Source: Asterionellopsis glacialis (taxonomy: Eukaryota > Bacillariophyta > Plagiogrammaphyceae > Rhaphoneidales > Asterionellopsidaceae). Taken from it: 17,478 nucleotides of DNA. Under the pieces are notes generated by a model that saw only the letters and a program-made list of their open reading frames with translations, did no database searches and was not told where the DNA came from. The stretch covers positions 1,871 through 19,348 of the forward strand of contig WKLE02000320.1 of assembly GCA_014885115.2 (NCBI GenBank). The letters run 5' to 3'. This document shows positions 1-8,429 of this stretch, piece by piece. Positions within the stretch are counted from its first letter, which is position 1. Each line of letters starts with the position of its first letter. The position numbers were made by a program, and so were the translations under genes.

Positions 1-1481
1 TAACCATTTGTATTTACAAGGTTTGTGTAATCACAAGTAGATTCAGCCCATCCAATGCGTTTGTTGTCAATATCGAAATTAACATCATGTCCCATCATAG
101 CATTAGCTCCAATAACACTTCCACCTCCCTCATCCACATAGAATCGTGCTACATACTTCTTCGACTTATCATCAAATTCCATGTAATGTGAAGGTGGCAT
201 AGCCAACAAGATATCTGTCGGGTTAGCCGGGTCAAGTTGTTTGGCCATACCGATTGTATTGGCATCGTACTTGTTATTAATGTCATCACCAGCCATTTGA
301 AAAATAATCGTCGGTAACTGATTGAGTTGTTGTTCATTCAAGGCTACAGCGTTGTGATTGAAATCCTTTCCAGTCATACTTTTCCAAACCTTCTTGAATT
401 CGCCTGATATTCTGCGAGAAAAGTAGGAATCGGTAGTTCCGGAATCCACAATGACATTACCGGAATTGAGAGTGCTTTCGTCGTAAGCGAGGGCTACAAC
501 CTTCTGTCCCCCCGTGGACTGTGCCGAATCACCACCGCCACCCTCTCTCAAGTAGATTTTACGCAAGTGCACGGAAAAGAAACCACCTCCACTTTTGGAA
601 AAGGTCGAATATACCATGGGACTATTGGCATTGGCCAACCTGGGGTCGACACCACCTAGAGTGAGAGCACCTGCTTCTGTTCCCTCCCGATCGGCTGTGG
701 GCTGTCGCGAAAAACAGAGAGAAAAGTTGGATTTATCCATAATGCCGTGACTTTTGGCTTGAGACCAGTAAGAGGAAGCAACGTTGTCCATGCCCATAAT
801 GCCATCGGCCAACTGGGTTTTGAAAAGTCCTGTGAGATGGAATTGACAACCAAAGTACAGGTCAAAGGCGTAGTGTTTGGCATGAAGGGGGTCAAGATCA
901 CTATCATCACCTGCATCCTGTAACAAGGGTGCTGCGTGCAAACCACCCACATAGGATTTGTCTGTAGCTTCATAGGCAGTCCAGGAACTTCCTTCCTGAT
1001 AACTCATTCCGATCTGACAATAACCATCGTTCTGTTTGTTGACACAGCGTCCTCTCTTGCAGCTGTCGCATGAAGATTTGACAAAAGTTGATGACAATGC
1101 AGGATCAAAGTACTTGTCCGTATGGTGTGATTCTCCACAGTCTTCACATCCGGCACAGGGAAATGCTGAAACGCCACTGCCTGTATCGACAATGACAGTA
1201 GTACGCTGTGGAGGAGTTCCCACCCAAAGATCAATATAGTGAGTACCGTATCCCTGATACAGAGCTGCTACAGTCAATGCATCACCCTCAGTCCGACGTC
1301 GAAGATTCGGGTCTGGACGCAAGGACCGTCGAGCCTTTTGAACATGATGTGGTATCAAGGGGATTGACACAATGTTGCTGTTGCCGCTGCTATTTCCCTC
1401 TGAACTCTTTGATGCTTTCGCAGATAAGGCCGTCATGCTCCAAAGCAGAAACGATGTTGTGCTTGGAATCATCAATTTCAT
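1..1481 (-). CDS. Secreted cysteine-rich pepsin-family aspartic protease (plasmepsin V/nepenthesin-like), 3' end outside window
   Basis: This is an A1-type aspartic endopeptidase. The frame is open without interruption for 493 residues from ATG 1481 and continues past base 1, so the C-terminus (and any membrane anchor) is not visible. The start is set by an in-frame TAG about 30 bases upstream (1514-1512); a second Met follows at residue 4. Residues 1-23 form a hydrophobic signal peptide ending near AKA. The mature part has the first catalytic motif VDTGSG (Asp99), preceded by the strand YIDLWVGTPPQRTTVIV, and the second, VDSGTT (Asp346). Immediately after Asp99 comes a cysteine cluster, FPCAGCEDCG, then CDSCKRGRC and a further Cys, followed by YQEGSSWTAYE and FGCQ. 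This placement resembles the Cys-rich insertion of plasmepsin V, ASP5 and nepenthesin proteases. No intron is needed. Family assignment is firm; the subfamily and any ER or secretory role are inferred. Confidence 0.9.
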   Translation of the reverse strand, partial: MKLMIPSTTSFLLWSMTALSAKASKSSEGNSSGNSNIVSIPLIPHHVQKARRSLRPDPNLRRRTEGDALTVAALYQGYGTHYIDLWVGTPPQRTTVIVDTGSGVSAFPCAGCEDCGESHHTDKYFDPALSSTFVKSSCDSCKRGRCVNKQNDGYCQIGMSYQEGSSWTAYEATDKSYVGGLHAAPLLQDAGDDSDLDPLHAKHYAFDLYFGCQFHLTGLFKTQLADGIMGMDNVASSYWSQAKSHGIMDKSNFSLCFSRQPTADREGTEAGALTLGGVDPRLANANSPMVYSTFSKSGGGFFSVHLRKIYLREGGGGDSAQSTGGQKVVALAYDESTLNSGNVIVDSGTTDSYFSRRISGEFKKVWKSMTGKDFNHNAVALNEQQLNQLPTIIFQMAGDDINNKYDANTIGMAKQLDPANPTDILLAMPPSHYMEFDDKSKKYVARFYVDEGGGSVIGANAMMGHDVNFDIDNKRIGWAESTCDYTNLVNTNG

Positions 1482-2733
1482 CTTTGCGTACAATTCCTTC
1501 TTCTTTGTCGTCTATTTTAGTTTTAGCAATTAGTTCCGGCAATGCGAATCGTTTGGGAGAAACAAACGCGGTTCGGTATCTTGAGTGTAGTTCGTACACT
1601 CTTCAAGTGCCTATCTTCCTTCGCCGTGTGGGACTCTGGAGAGCGAACAGGACGACTTTGACTTCTTTTCGTGTACCTGGTAGATGTATTGGTTTTTGCC
1701 GTTTGCTTCCAAGGCTGCCTTTTTGCTCGTGTCTTTGTTTTTTTTTAATATTGCGTTTCCTCTAGCTACCCGTACTAGGTACAGGTATCTACATGGTACC
1801 GGTACATTACTAAATCTATCAGGTTCGTAGGACCAAATGGAGATAATATGACCTCCATATTTGATACTGGCGGCAGGGCCGCTCCGGCGGAGATCCTTCG
1901 CTCCTCTTCCTTTTTTAAGCTACGTAGAAACATACGGCATCTCCCATAACTGGTACGGGGTTTGCTGTACCTCAATTTTGGCGGTCATATCACATTTTCG
2001 AAAGGTTGTGACCGTGTCTCTAGAGCTCGTGTCGTGAAGTTACCTGTACCAGGTACACGGTTTCAGATTGTCTACTCTGAATACCTGGTAGACTTCTGAA
2101 GGACCAGTGTGCGAACAAGGTTTTGATCATTTTTCCCCTTCATTCTTGCTTTATTATTTACTTTATCAACAGTTTTTGATAAGAACATGAACTGAAACCT
2201 TACTAGATTGTTGATCTCTACATAATTAATAGGCTGCAGAGGTGGTTCTGACTAACAACTGTAATCCGTAGTTAATAGAATTTTCAAGAAATCTGCTAAG
2301 AAGCAGCTTTCAAACAAACAAGCCCATGTACGAGTACAGTAATTAGTTTGCCATGTACCACATACTACAACAGGTGGTAATTATAATTAAAGTGATGCAC
2401 AGCAACAGTCTCAGATTCGAAACGTCTACTAAATTAATTGTGTTTAGTTCTAAAAAAAACTGAAACGATCAGTCATCCAAGGAGGTACAATATGATCATG
2501 ATTAAAATGGACAGGGATGACTTTATCTTTTCTCTTTTTTCCTGAAAATATTCAAACTTTGTGATCTTGACTCCCTCCCATTTTCTTTAGAGAGCAGCCA
2601 CACCCGCTAGACGATTTGTTTGTATCCCTTATCATTGTTTGTTAATTCCTACTTTAGGGAGTAGATATTGTACACTGTAGATATTGTACACTCTTTACAA
2701 GTTGATTTGAAGACCCAAAAAACGAAAATCAAT
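1482..2733. other. Intergenic region upstream of the protease gene and downstream of PTH2
   Basis: I see no convincing gene in these 1.25 kb. The only longer reading frame (1775-1975, minus) has no recognisable features. The part near 1500-2100 should hold the promoter of the protease gene. It carries three copies of the palindrome TACC(A/T)GGTA (1674-1682, 2047-2055, 2082-2090), one TACCGGTA (1797-1804) and a GTAGGACC word (1827-1834). The right part is AT-rich and includes a small hairpin (CTGCT/AGCAG near 2291-2304) and a tandem 16-bp repeat close to the PTH2 stop. Confidence 0.6.
2661..2692. repeat. Exact tandem 16-bp duplication
   Basis: GTAGATATTGTACACT occurs twice, back to back, without a mismatch (2661-2676 and 2677-2692). 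It begins 41 bases beyond the PTH2 stop codon, so it probably lies in that gene's 3' UTR. In the sense orientation of PTH2 each unit contains TGTACAATA, which fits the nine-base PUF-protein target form UGUANNAUA. The repeat is seen directly; the UTR location and PUF reading are inference. Confidence 0.75.
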
Positions 2734-3429
2734 TTACATTAATTTTAAATGTGATGTGATTCCCTCAAACACAGAAGTTGGTGCAGGTCCTAATCCCAAA
2801 ACTGTTCGTGAACCGGCAGCAATTTGTGTTCGTCCTGCATCTTCCACTAAATAAAGAGGAATATCCCGTTCTATAGCTCGTGCTGCAATTTCTTCCATTT
2901 CTGCTTGAGTGGGACATTTCACTGCAATTTTGGCACACCCCGTTCGTTCCCATGCAGCTACACCATTTGGACATTGCTTGGATGCACGTTTGTAACATCC
3001 CACAGCCGCATGACAGCATTGAGCTGCAATTTTGCCTTTTCCCATACCTAATTCTTGATTGACAATAAGTAACATCTTTTATAATGAAGATAAACCCAAG
3101 ATGGGACAAGGAAGTCCATCCAAACGAGAAAGGTGTATTAATTAGTTAGAGATTGATACGGCTTTGTAAAATCGAATACCATAATCTTTGTCCAAAAGTA
3201 TACATTCTTTATCATTTACCTTGTATGGTGCGTTTCGGTAACCCCATGAACTGGAAGGACCATCCGCTGCGACACCAATCATATCTTCATCTTCTTCATC
3301 ATCGTCGTCGTGATTGTCGATTTCTTCACTTGGACTTCTCTTGTTACCAAACAAAAAGTAAGTCAGTGTCGGGATCAATGCTCCAGCAGCGAAATACATC
3401 CATTGTTGCGTTGAAGAAGAGGCTGACAT
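2734..3429 (-). CDS. PTRH2: Peptidyl-tRNA hydrolase 2 with N-terminal membrane anchor (two exons)
   Basis: The enzyme cleaves the ester bond of peptidyl-tRNA released prematurely from ribosomes, freeing tRNA for reuse. Exon 1 is 3429-3220 (70 codons), exon 2 is 3075-2734 (113 codons plus stop), and the phase-0 intron is 3219-3076, giving 183 residues, close to the usual eukaryotic PTH2 length. Exon 1 encodes a hydrophobic segment (about residues 11-27, MYFAAGALIPTLTYFLF), then a strongly acidic linker with DDDDEEDED, ending NAPYK. Exon 2 is the complete catalytic domain: LLIVNQELGMGKGKIAAQCCHAAV at its start, and DAGRTQIAAGSRTVLGLGP and a terminal HLKLM near its end, all hallmark PTH2 blocks. 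The join APYK/MLLIV matches the family pattern. The anchor resembles that of mitochondrial outer-membrane PTRH2; an ER or other membrane is also possible. Confidence 0.93.
3076..3219 (-). other. Intron of the PTH2 gene (144 nt)
   Basis: The donor is AAG/GTAAAT at 3219 and the acceptor AAAAG/ATG at 3076, both on the minus strand. Reading through exon 1 without splicing adds 25 unrelated residues and stops at 3142, before the catalytic domain. Splicing restores the family's continuous sequence in phase 0. Although 144 is a multiple of three, the in-frame stop means a retained intron would truncate the protein. Confidence 0.88.
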
Positions 3430-4042
3430 GGCTCTTGTAAAGTCTAATCGTTTGCAGCACTACAATGTTAGATACTCTAGGACCAGATGGAGTAACAAGT
3501 TCACGGATCCTGATCAGTTCAGATCTTGAATGTTAAAAATGGATGGATTGTGGATAGCCAATAATGACATAATAATAATGAAACTGTCGTGTGATGCCGA
3601 AACGTGTGATGGCGAGCAGCTGACCCGTGCTATTCCTGCTCGCTGTCCGCAGTGGGACTAGAACCGACGGGTTAACCTTAACCTTCCTCAGATGTACACG
3701 GTACAAGGCAGTGCTCCGTCTTCCATGCATCCACTCTGAACTCTTTTCTAGTCCTCTCTAGAGAGAGGTCCTAGTCTACGAGTACCATTGCTCAAGCCTA
3801 TTCGGACCAGAGTCTAGTCCTCTATTAGAGAGCGAAAAGGAGTTCAGAGTTTATATCTTAGCTCATTGAACATTGAACACAAAGTTATTAAAATATTAGT
3901 TCTTTATGTAGTTTATTTCATGCTGTCTTTCTATGAAAATTCATAAAGCTAAGATCAAATAATAATTCGTGCCTGATTAGGAATTTAGCAAAAGATTGTA
4001 TTCTAAAGATAATTTCCATGTTCTGATACCAAAATCTTTTCT
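3430..4042. other. Intergenic region between PTH2 and the PLAC8 gene
   Basis: This holds the presumed PTH2 promoter (near 3430-3530) and the PLAC8-gene 3' flank (near 3860-4042, AT-rich). It includes TAGGACCAGATGGAG (3478-3492), which matches 1828-1842 with one difference, and the 118-bp foldback element at 3733-3850. A 65-codon frame on the minus strand (3533-3730) has no recognisable domain and I do not regard it as a gene. Confidence 0.6.
3733..3850. repeat. 118-bp foldback (MITE-like) inverted repeat
   Basis: The ends are an exact 11-bp inverted repeat, ACTCTGAACTC (3733-3743) against GAGTTCAGAGT (3840-3850). It extends inward through TTTTC/GAAAA with one extra base on the right arm, and then into related CTCTCTA...AGAGAG blocks (3754-3765 palindrome and 3818-3830). 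The whole segment can fold back on itself. There is no coding capacity, and no convincing target-site duplication flanks it (CC on the left, TT on the right). It could be a miniature inverted-repeat element or a structured regulatory region. Confidence 0.6.
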
Positions 4043-5103
4043 TTACACTATAGAGGGTACGTGAGCAGGAAGGCCCGTATCCGTACAACAAGACGAAGCG
4101 TACGTATCATAATCTGCTGTGTGCCTTGCCATGTGAGCAGCCGTGCAACAAGGGCAACAAAGAGAGCAACAAAGATCTTCGTATCCTGACTTGCAGTAGA
4201 GTTCTGGAATGGCGTATTTTTTACGGATATATTGACGAGTTTTGGTCATCACGTACACAATGTACCCAAGAAAAAATGACCCGTACAAAAAATTTACAAT
4301 TGACATGGAAGTCGCCCACTGTGGTAAAACCTGCTGTCCCGGTTTCGGGTTTTCTTCTTGAGAAACAAGAACTATTACCACGTAATCGTAAAGGTTCCTC
4401 ATTGTCGTGATTGTTGTACCGGGAATAAATGGGCTGACAGCAAGAAATGGATCTAATAGAATATAGACCAAAAAGATAGCAAAAACGATCTTAAATGTCA
4501 TGGCTGCTCCCGAAGAATTTCCTTCTCGTGCGAGCCAATCGAGTTTCATCCTTGACATAACTTGACCAAGTAAGACTTTATTCAGAAATATTCAGTAAAT
4601 CAAAAAAGGAGATGGATTAGTGTCAGAGTCATTCAAGAAGACATGATTGAGAATTAGTAGAGAAGCCATTCGTGGGACTAAAATAATAATATCAACGTAC
4701 CAGGAGTGCACCAATAGGCATTGCACAAAACTGCGTGGCAGCATCCAAACGCACAAAAATTACACCAATGATCTTTCCAGTTTCCAATAGGCACACTGAC
4801 TCGCGGTGTTGCCATTGCATGCATATCAACAGTACCACTCTCAGACTTGGTTTGAAGAGGCACAGTGAATTTCTGTCCTTCCTCGACGCCGCCTTGTGGG
4901 ACGGTAACTGTAACAGATTGTGAACCAACTTCAGCCTCGAATGTATAACCTTCAGGCAATGTTCCAGGTGCTATAACTTCAATCATGGGTACGCCAGTTG
5001 TTGCAGGAACGTCACCTTCGATGAGAGATTCCGATGTACCTGTGTTCGCGTCATCAGTCGCCACTTCGCCGTACTGATAATCGCTCGAGAGCGGAGCTGA
5101 CAT
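4043..5103 (-). CDS. PLAC8-family cysteine-rich membrane protein (two exons)
   Basis: Exon 1 is 5103-4701, exon 2 is 4575-4043, and the phase-1 intron is 4700-4576, giving 311 residues. ATG 5103 (MSAPLSSDYQ) is taken as the start; the longer open frame to 5166 begins with TTG, not ATG. Residues 1-35 are acidic and polar. Residues about 42-84 form a beta-rich segment (VIAPGTLPEGY ... VPQGGVEEGQKF) whose pattern looks lineage-typical. The PLAC8 domain follows: IGNWKDHWCNFCAFGCCHAVLCNAYWC, then after the splice VLLGQVMSRMKLDWL, a hydrophobic helix (about 160-182), a second (about 226-244), and CCSLCCPCCTAAHMARHT at 270-285. PLAC8 proteins include plant FW2.2/CNR and PCR proteins linked to cell-size control and metal transport. 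The function here is unknown. Family assignment is strong. Confidence 0.9.
4576..4700 (-). other. Intron of the PLAC8 gene (125 nt)
   Basis: The donor is CCTG/GTACGT at 4700 and the acceptor AAAG/TCTTAC at 4576 (minus strand). The intron is phase 1: the split codon G/TC gives Val, producing CTPVLLGQVMSRMKLDWL, which continues the PLAC8 domain. Without splicing, exon 1 ends in a short unrelated tail at 4678. The donor itself contains a GGTAC word similar to the intergenic palindromes. Confidence 0.88.
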
Positions 5104-5788
5104 TTTGATTGCTATATGATTTCCTTTTGACTTCTTGGGGTGGAGGGCGGCACTTTTCCGATCCAAATGATCAGTGTGTTCGCTGTCTTTTCAAAAATAA
5201 AGATTTGTTGCGGTCGTCTTGTTGTCCTCTGATCGGTTGTTTCGCTTCGAACGACGAGTTCTCGTCAATCTGGTCGTCGAAAGGAGAGAGAGTTCGAGAG
5301 AGTGTGCTGAGCACGATAGACAAGGAACTATGACCTAAATTAGGCGAAGCGCCACATTGGGACTCATGAAAAAGATTTTTTGACGATGTACCAGGTACCT
5401 GGGTACATGGCAATGATACCAAGAGAATACGCTCGTATCATGTAGTAGAGGATATACCTATTGTACTTCCAGATAGTCTTGTAAATTGGTACGTGGCACT
5501 GGTATCAGGTAAGACTTCCTATATATTGGACATTGCGTATTTACCATTGTACAGACAGTACCATACTTTGTACGGGCATTATGACTTTTGCTATGAACTG
5601 ATGTGAATCACGTCGGGAGTCGATGATATTGTATCATGGTGACCGTAGACCATGCCACAATCTCATCAAAAGTCGCATAGGACCTATACCACAATGTCTT
5701 CAAAAATTTGTTCAACTTGTGTTGGAAAAACTCTTTGATGCTGAATCCCTAAGTAATAATAATCTACATGCTGATGTGTTTTATTTTT
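5104..5788. other. Intergenic region: PLAC8 promoter and 5' leader, and downstream flank of the Cys-cluster gene
   Basis: No gene is supported here. The 5' leader side (5104-5330) contains a small inverted repeat GACGAG-TT-CTCGTC (5253-5266) and a purine-rich GGAGAGAGAG tract. Beyond it lie TACCAGGTA (5389-5397) within GTACCAGGTACCTGGGTAC and the 12-mer TAGGACCTATAC (5678-5689), which recurs at 10977-10988. These words are part of the dispersed intergenic set described in the findings. Confidence 0.6.
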
Positions 5789-6688
5789 CTAACTAAGAGT
5801 GTGTTTGGTGGGGTGTCGCTTTCCTTGTCTTCCATTCGCATCAAAGAAACGAAGTTCTTCAATCATCAACTTCTTCATACCAGGAACACGAACCATGCCT
5901 CTCTCGTTGACAATTTCTTTCAATTGATCTTTGTCCATTGCTTCGTAGTCAACGAACGCTTCTTCATCGCCACCTTGAGCAAGTTTGGCCCCTGCTTCCT
6001 GTAGTGCTTTTTCAAAAGCTACACAAGAGACAGCACCTCCCCGAGATGAATCGCCACCATCGATTCCCCTTATCCCTCTAGCAATATCGGTACTTGAAAG
6101 TTCTGGAGAACCTGGCACAGGAGAAAGCACGTTCCAAAGAGCATCAATAGCATTTTTGGATGGAATATTGTCCTGGGCTTCAATTGTCGTTTCGTCGTCA
6201 ATTAACAAAGTTTTCTTTGACACAGATTTGCAAGCCTCTTGAACCAAACCTTCAAAGTCGTCTCGCTTTACCTTATCTGTTATACCAATTAGTATGGATG
6301 CCCATTTTGATGTGACGGGTTCTGGCTTGGCCGTACTTACTGCATATGGTGCTAACCACATTGCATCGACGCCGTCCGGTGCCAAATATTCATCGTATCG
6401 GAAAGCCCCATCTTCCAACATGAACTGACATCCGGAACATGAGGAACGGCAGCAAGTACCCTTGGATGGATCCAAAAATAACTCAGAATCGCCAAGAGCG
6501 GCAAATAACGTATGAGCTTCCGATGTTGGAATCAATGTGGCTGTTGTATCGTCATCCGTAGCAGTAGAGAATACTGCTAAAGTATTTCCACTAGATCTTC
6601 TGGAGATTGCTGGGTTTACCTGAAATGCTGATGCATGCGCAAACAAAAGCACCGCTGGTAATGCGGAGAACCGCCGATTATGGATCAT
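5789..6688 (-). CDS. Plastid-targeted protein with CCxxxCxxC cluster and SAP-like C-terminus
   Basis: This is a single-exon frame of 299 residues from ATG 6688. Residues 1-21 are a hydrophobic signal peptide followed directly by ASAF (residues 19-22). That is the cleavage motif with Phe at +1 seen in diatom complex-plastid proteins, and a Ser/Arg-rich transit-like stretch (ISRRSSGN) follows. The mature protein has DPSKGTCCRSSCSGCQF with Cys79, 80, 84 and 87, similar in spacing to the short cysteine motif of 'oxidoreductase-like' proteins (CC-x-x-x-C-x-x-C). A central region has acidic, mixed helices. Residues about 248-283 (MDKDQLKEIVNERGM ... KKLMIEELRFF) look like a helix-extension-helix SAP fold. 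I cannot name a reaction; metal or Fe-S binding by the cysteines and nucleic-acid binding by the SAP-like part are guesses. Plastid targeting is well supported. Confidence 0.75.
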   Translation of the reverse strand: MIHNRRFSALPAVLLFAHASAFQVNPAISRRSSGNTLAVFSTATDDDTTATLIPTSEAHTLFAALGDSELFLDPSKGTCCRSSCSGCQFMLEDGAFRYDEYLAPDGVDAMWLAPYAVSTAKPEPVTSKWASILIGITDKVKRDDFEGLVQEACKSVSKKTLLIDDETTIEAQDNIPSKNAIDALWNVLSPVPGSPELSSTDIARGIRGIDGGDSSRGGAVSCVAFEKALQEAGAKLAQGGDEEAFVDYEAMDKDQLKEIVNERGMVRVPGMKKLMIEELRFFDANGRQGKRHPTKHTLS

Positions 6689-7147
6689 TGTGTATCGAAC
6701 AAGGTTGGTCTACAAGATGACGGTCGGTATGCAGGACCAGTTTAGTTTACTAGAAGAGGAACTCGTTTTCTTTCTCCTTTCTCGAGGGGACGAACGAAAG
6801 AAAAAATGAGGCCGACGTGTCGACGTTCCACGCAGACAAGCTTACACCAGTCACACAAAAGCGAGGTTTGTTTTATGCATAAAATATTTAGCTCGTGATA
6901 TTGAACGACGCAACCCTGCCTCTGCCAAAAGAGAGCGCTGGATGCGAATCGACGTGTCCTACTGTCCTTATCATAACGACCGTACAGACAGTACGTACGT
7001 CGTCAAATTTAACGGTCGCTGACATACGTGTTTTCCATGTTCAACTGGCCGATCTTCCGGAATGTTTCTTCTACACGCATGGACCTTTTCCCGTAGGTCG
7101 AAAATCGGCAACGCACTCTTGTTTTGCATCCTGTATTGAATTGCACA
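6689..7147. promoter_or_regulatory. Shared divergent promoter region of two plastid-protein genes
   Basis: The 459 bases lie between two start codons pointing away from each other (6688 minus, 7148 plus), so both promoters must sit here. The nine-mer CGACGTGTC occurs twice in the same orientation (6813-6821 and 6950-6958), each with an ACGTG core of the kind bound by bZIP factors; the first is followed at once by another CGACGT (6821-6826). A palindromic ACGTACGT lies near 6992-6999. No TATA box is obvious. The divergent arrangement is seen; co-regulation is inferred. Confidence 0.55.
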
Positions 7148-8047
7148 ATGGTCAAACTCAGTCTCTTCGTTGGTGGTGAGTAAATTTCAGGTGTTTGAGC
7201 ACAATGGAAAACGGGATATTTCATGAGTGGCGACATGGGACGGGTCAATATCTGTCGTTGGATTTGAAAGAAACGGAACCATCTTTCCTCTACGCTGATG
7301 AGAAAGGGACAGCGAACTAGAATGCAATGCAAAATAGATACGTGCGCCTTTCTGCGTGTTCCTCGTACGAATACTCTAGCAACCAGGTGACCGATTTTTG
7401 GAGAACTGCGATGCAATGTTGCTAATATGCTGATTACAAACAGCTAATCTTACTGTCAAGACTAACGTTTATCTTGTTCCTCTCCTCCCACAGCCCTTTG
7501 CGCCGCTTCTGCTGCCGCCTTTGCTCCTGCTTCGGTTGGGCCCAATGCCTTCACACGGGTCGCTGCCACTCTCCCTGGTGCTGCTGTCGACTCTAACGGA
7601 AACAATGTCGCTGTTAAGAACCTATTGACTGATGTCGAGTCATCTGGTCTTTTGACCAAGGTCGCTCAAAGTGGTCTTCTTTCAAATGCCGCCGCTGCTG
7701 GAATCTCTCTCAAAAAGCTTGAGCCTCTCCTTGCCTTGGCTGCTGAGAACCCCGATATTTTGGTTGTTGTTGAAGCCGCCGGTCCTGAGCTTTTGCCACT
7801 CCTTCCCAAGCTTATTGAGCTTGCACCCCCCGCTCTTCCTCTTTTGGCTGCCGCTGTCAAGATCTCCCCCGGACTTCTCTCAGCAGCTGGTCTTGCTTCA
7901 TTCGCCGCTGCCGTTGGCGCTGTTGTGGTCATCCCTGACGATACTGTTGCTGAGGTTGCCGCACAAACTCTTGCCGTTGGTGTTCTTGGTGCTGCCGGTG
8001 CCGCCTCCTTGGCTGGATCTGCTGTCCTTGGAAAAATCACCAAGTAA
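7148..8047 (+). CDS. DUF1118 / RIQ-like thylakoid protein, plastid-targeted (two exons)
   Basis: Exon 1 is 7148-7175 (28 nt), exon 2 is 7494-8047, and the intron is phase 1, giving 193 residues. The spliced N-terminus MVKLSLFVGALCAASAAAFAP is a textbook signal peptide ending in an AFAP motif, indicating import into the complex plastid. The body has an alternating 'SGLLTKVAQSGLLSNAAAAGISL' pattern and a Leu/Pro/Ala-rich stretch. Two hydrophobic helices follow, about 132-155 (ISPGLLSAAGLASFAAAVGAVVVIP) and 166-190 (TLAVGVLGAAGAASLAGSAVLGKI). This layout, with I/VP-D/E-D before the last helix and an AGS near the end, matches DUF1118. In Arabidopsis that family includes RIQ1/RIQ2, thylakoid proteins affecting LHCII organisation and non-photochemical quenching. 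Codon use is strongly biased to GCT/GCC/GGT/CTT, suggesting high expression. The role here is inferred. Confidence 0.85.
7176..7493 (+). other. Intron within the signal peptide of the RIQ-like gene (318 nt)
   Basis: The donor is GGTG/GTGAGT at 7176. The acceptor follows a long pyrimidine tract (TCTTGTTCCTCTCCTCCCACAG) and ends at 7493. Phase 1 splicing creates GCC (Ala) and restores a continuous signal peptide. At 318 nt it is the longest of the four introns in the window (others 125, 144 and 193 nt). Open frames that cross it on the minus strand (7009-7416) lack any recognisable domain. Confidence 0.88.
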
Positions 8048-8429
8048 ACTTTTTTGAGCTCCTTAAACAAATAAATAACAAATTAAAAATGCCGCTAAAA
8101 GAATAAATTGCGACCAAAAAACTTCTTTATTGTTGTATTGGAGGGAAACCTAAAAACATGTATATACCATTAACACAACTAACTAAAATCAATACTTTTA
8201 GATAATTAAATGGACATAAATCTCGTTCGAAGTTGTGTTGGTATCGTTTGTAACCATTTCAGAAGATGGTAGTTATCTCGATTCACTTCAATTGGCTTCT
8301 TTTTGCAGATCGTTTTTCCAATTTTCAACACTGTGGGGGGGGGAGGTTCCATGAGAAATGAAAAAAGGTGTAAACAGATTATAGTTCTCGAGTACGTGTT
8401 TTCTATGGTGATCTTTACCCTACACGAAT

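Noticed and set aside
1208..1765. A 185-codon plus-strand frame over the start of the protease gene
   Set aside because: It overlaps the well-supported signal peptide and first catalytic region on the other strand, has no recognisable domain and looks like a shadow.
1775..1975. A 66-codon minus-strand frame upstream of the protease
   Set aside because: No family resemblance, and it contains the repeated TACCGGTA and GTAGGACC words typical of noncoding DNA here.
3600..3700. Possible minus-strand tRNA from GGTTCTAGTCC near 3656-3665
   Set aside because: The T-arm-like segment has a mismatched stem, and the following 7 bases have no matching 5' acceptor strand, D-arm or anticodon arm upstream.
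5104..5166. N-terminal extension of the PLAC8 protein to 5166
   Set aside because: That frame opens with TTG, not ATG. The ATG at 5103 with AAAATG context is the first Met codon.
7009..7416. A 135-codon minus-strand frame across exon 1 and the intron of the RIQ-like gene
   Set aside because: No domain or signal. It overlaps a clear splice donor and start on the plus strand.
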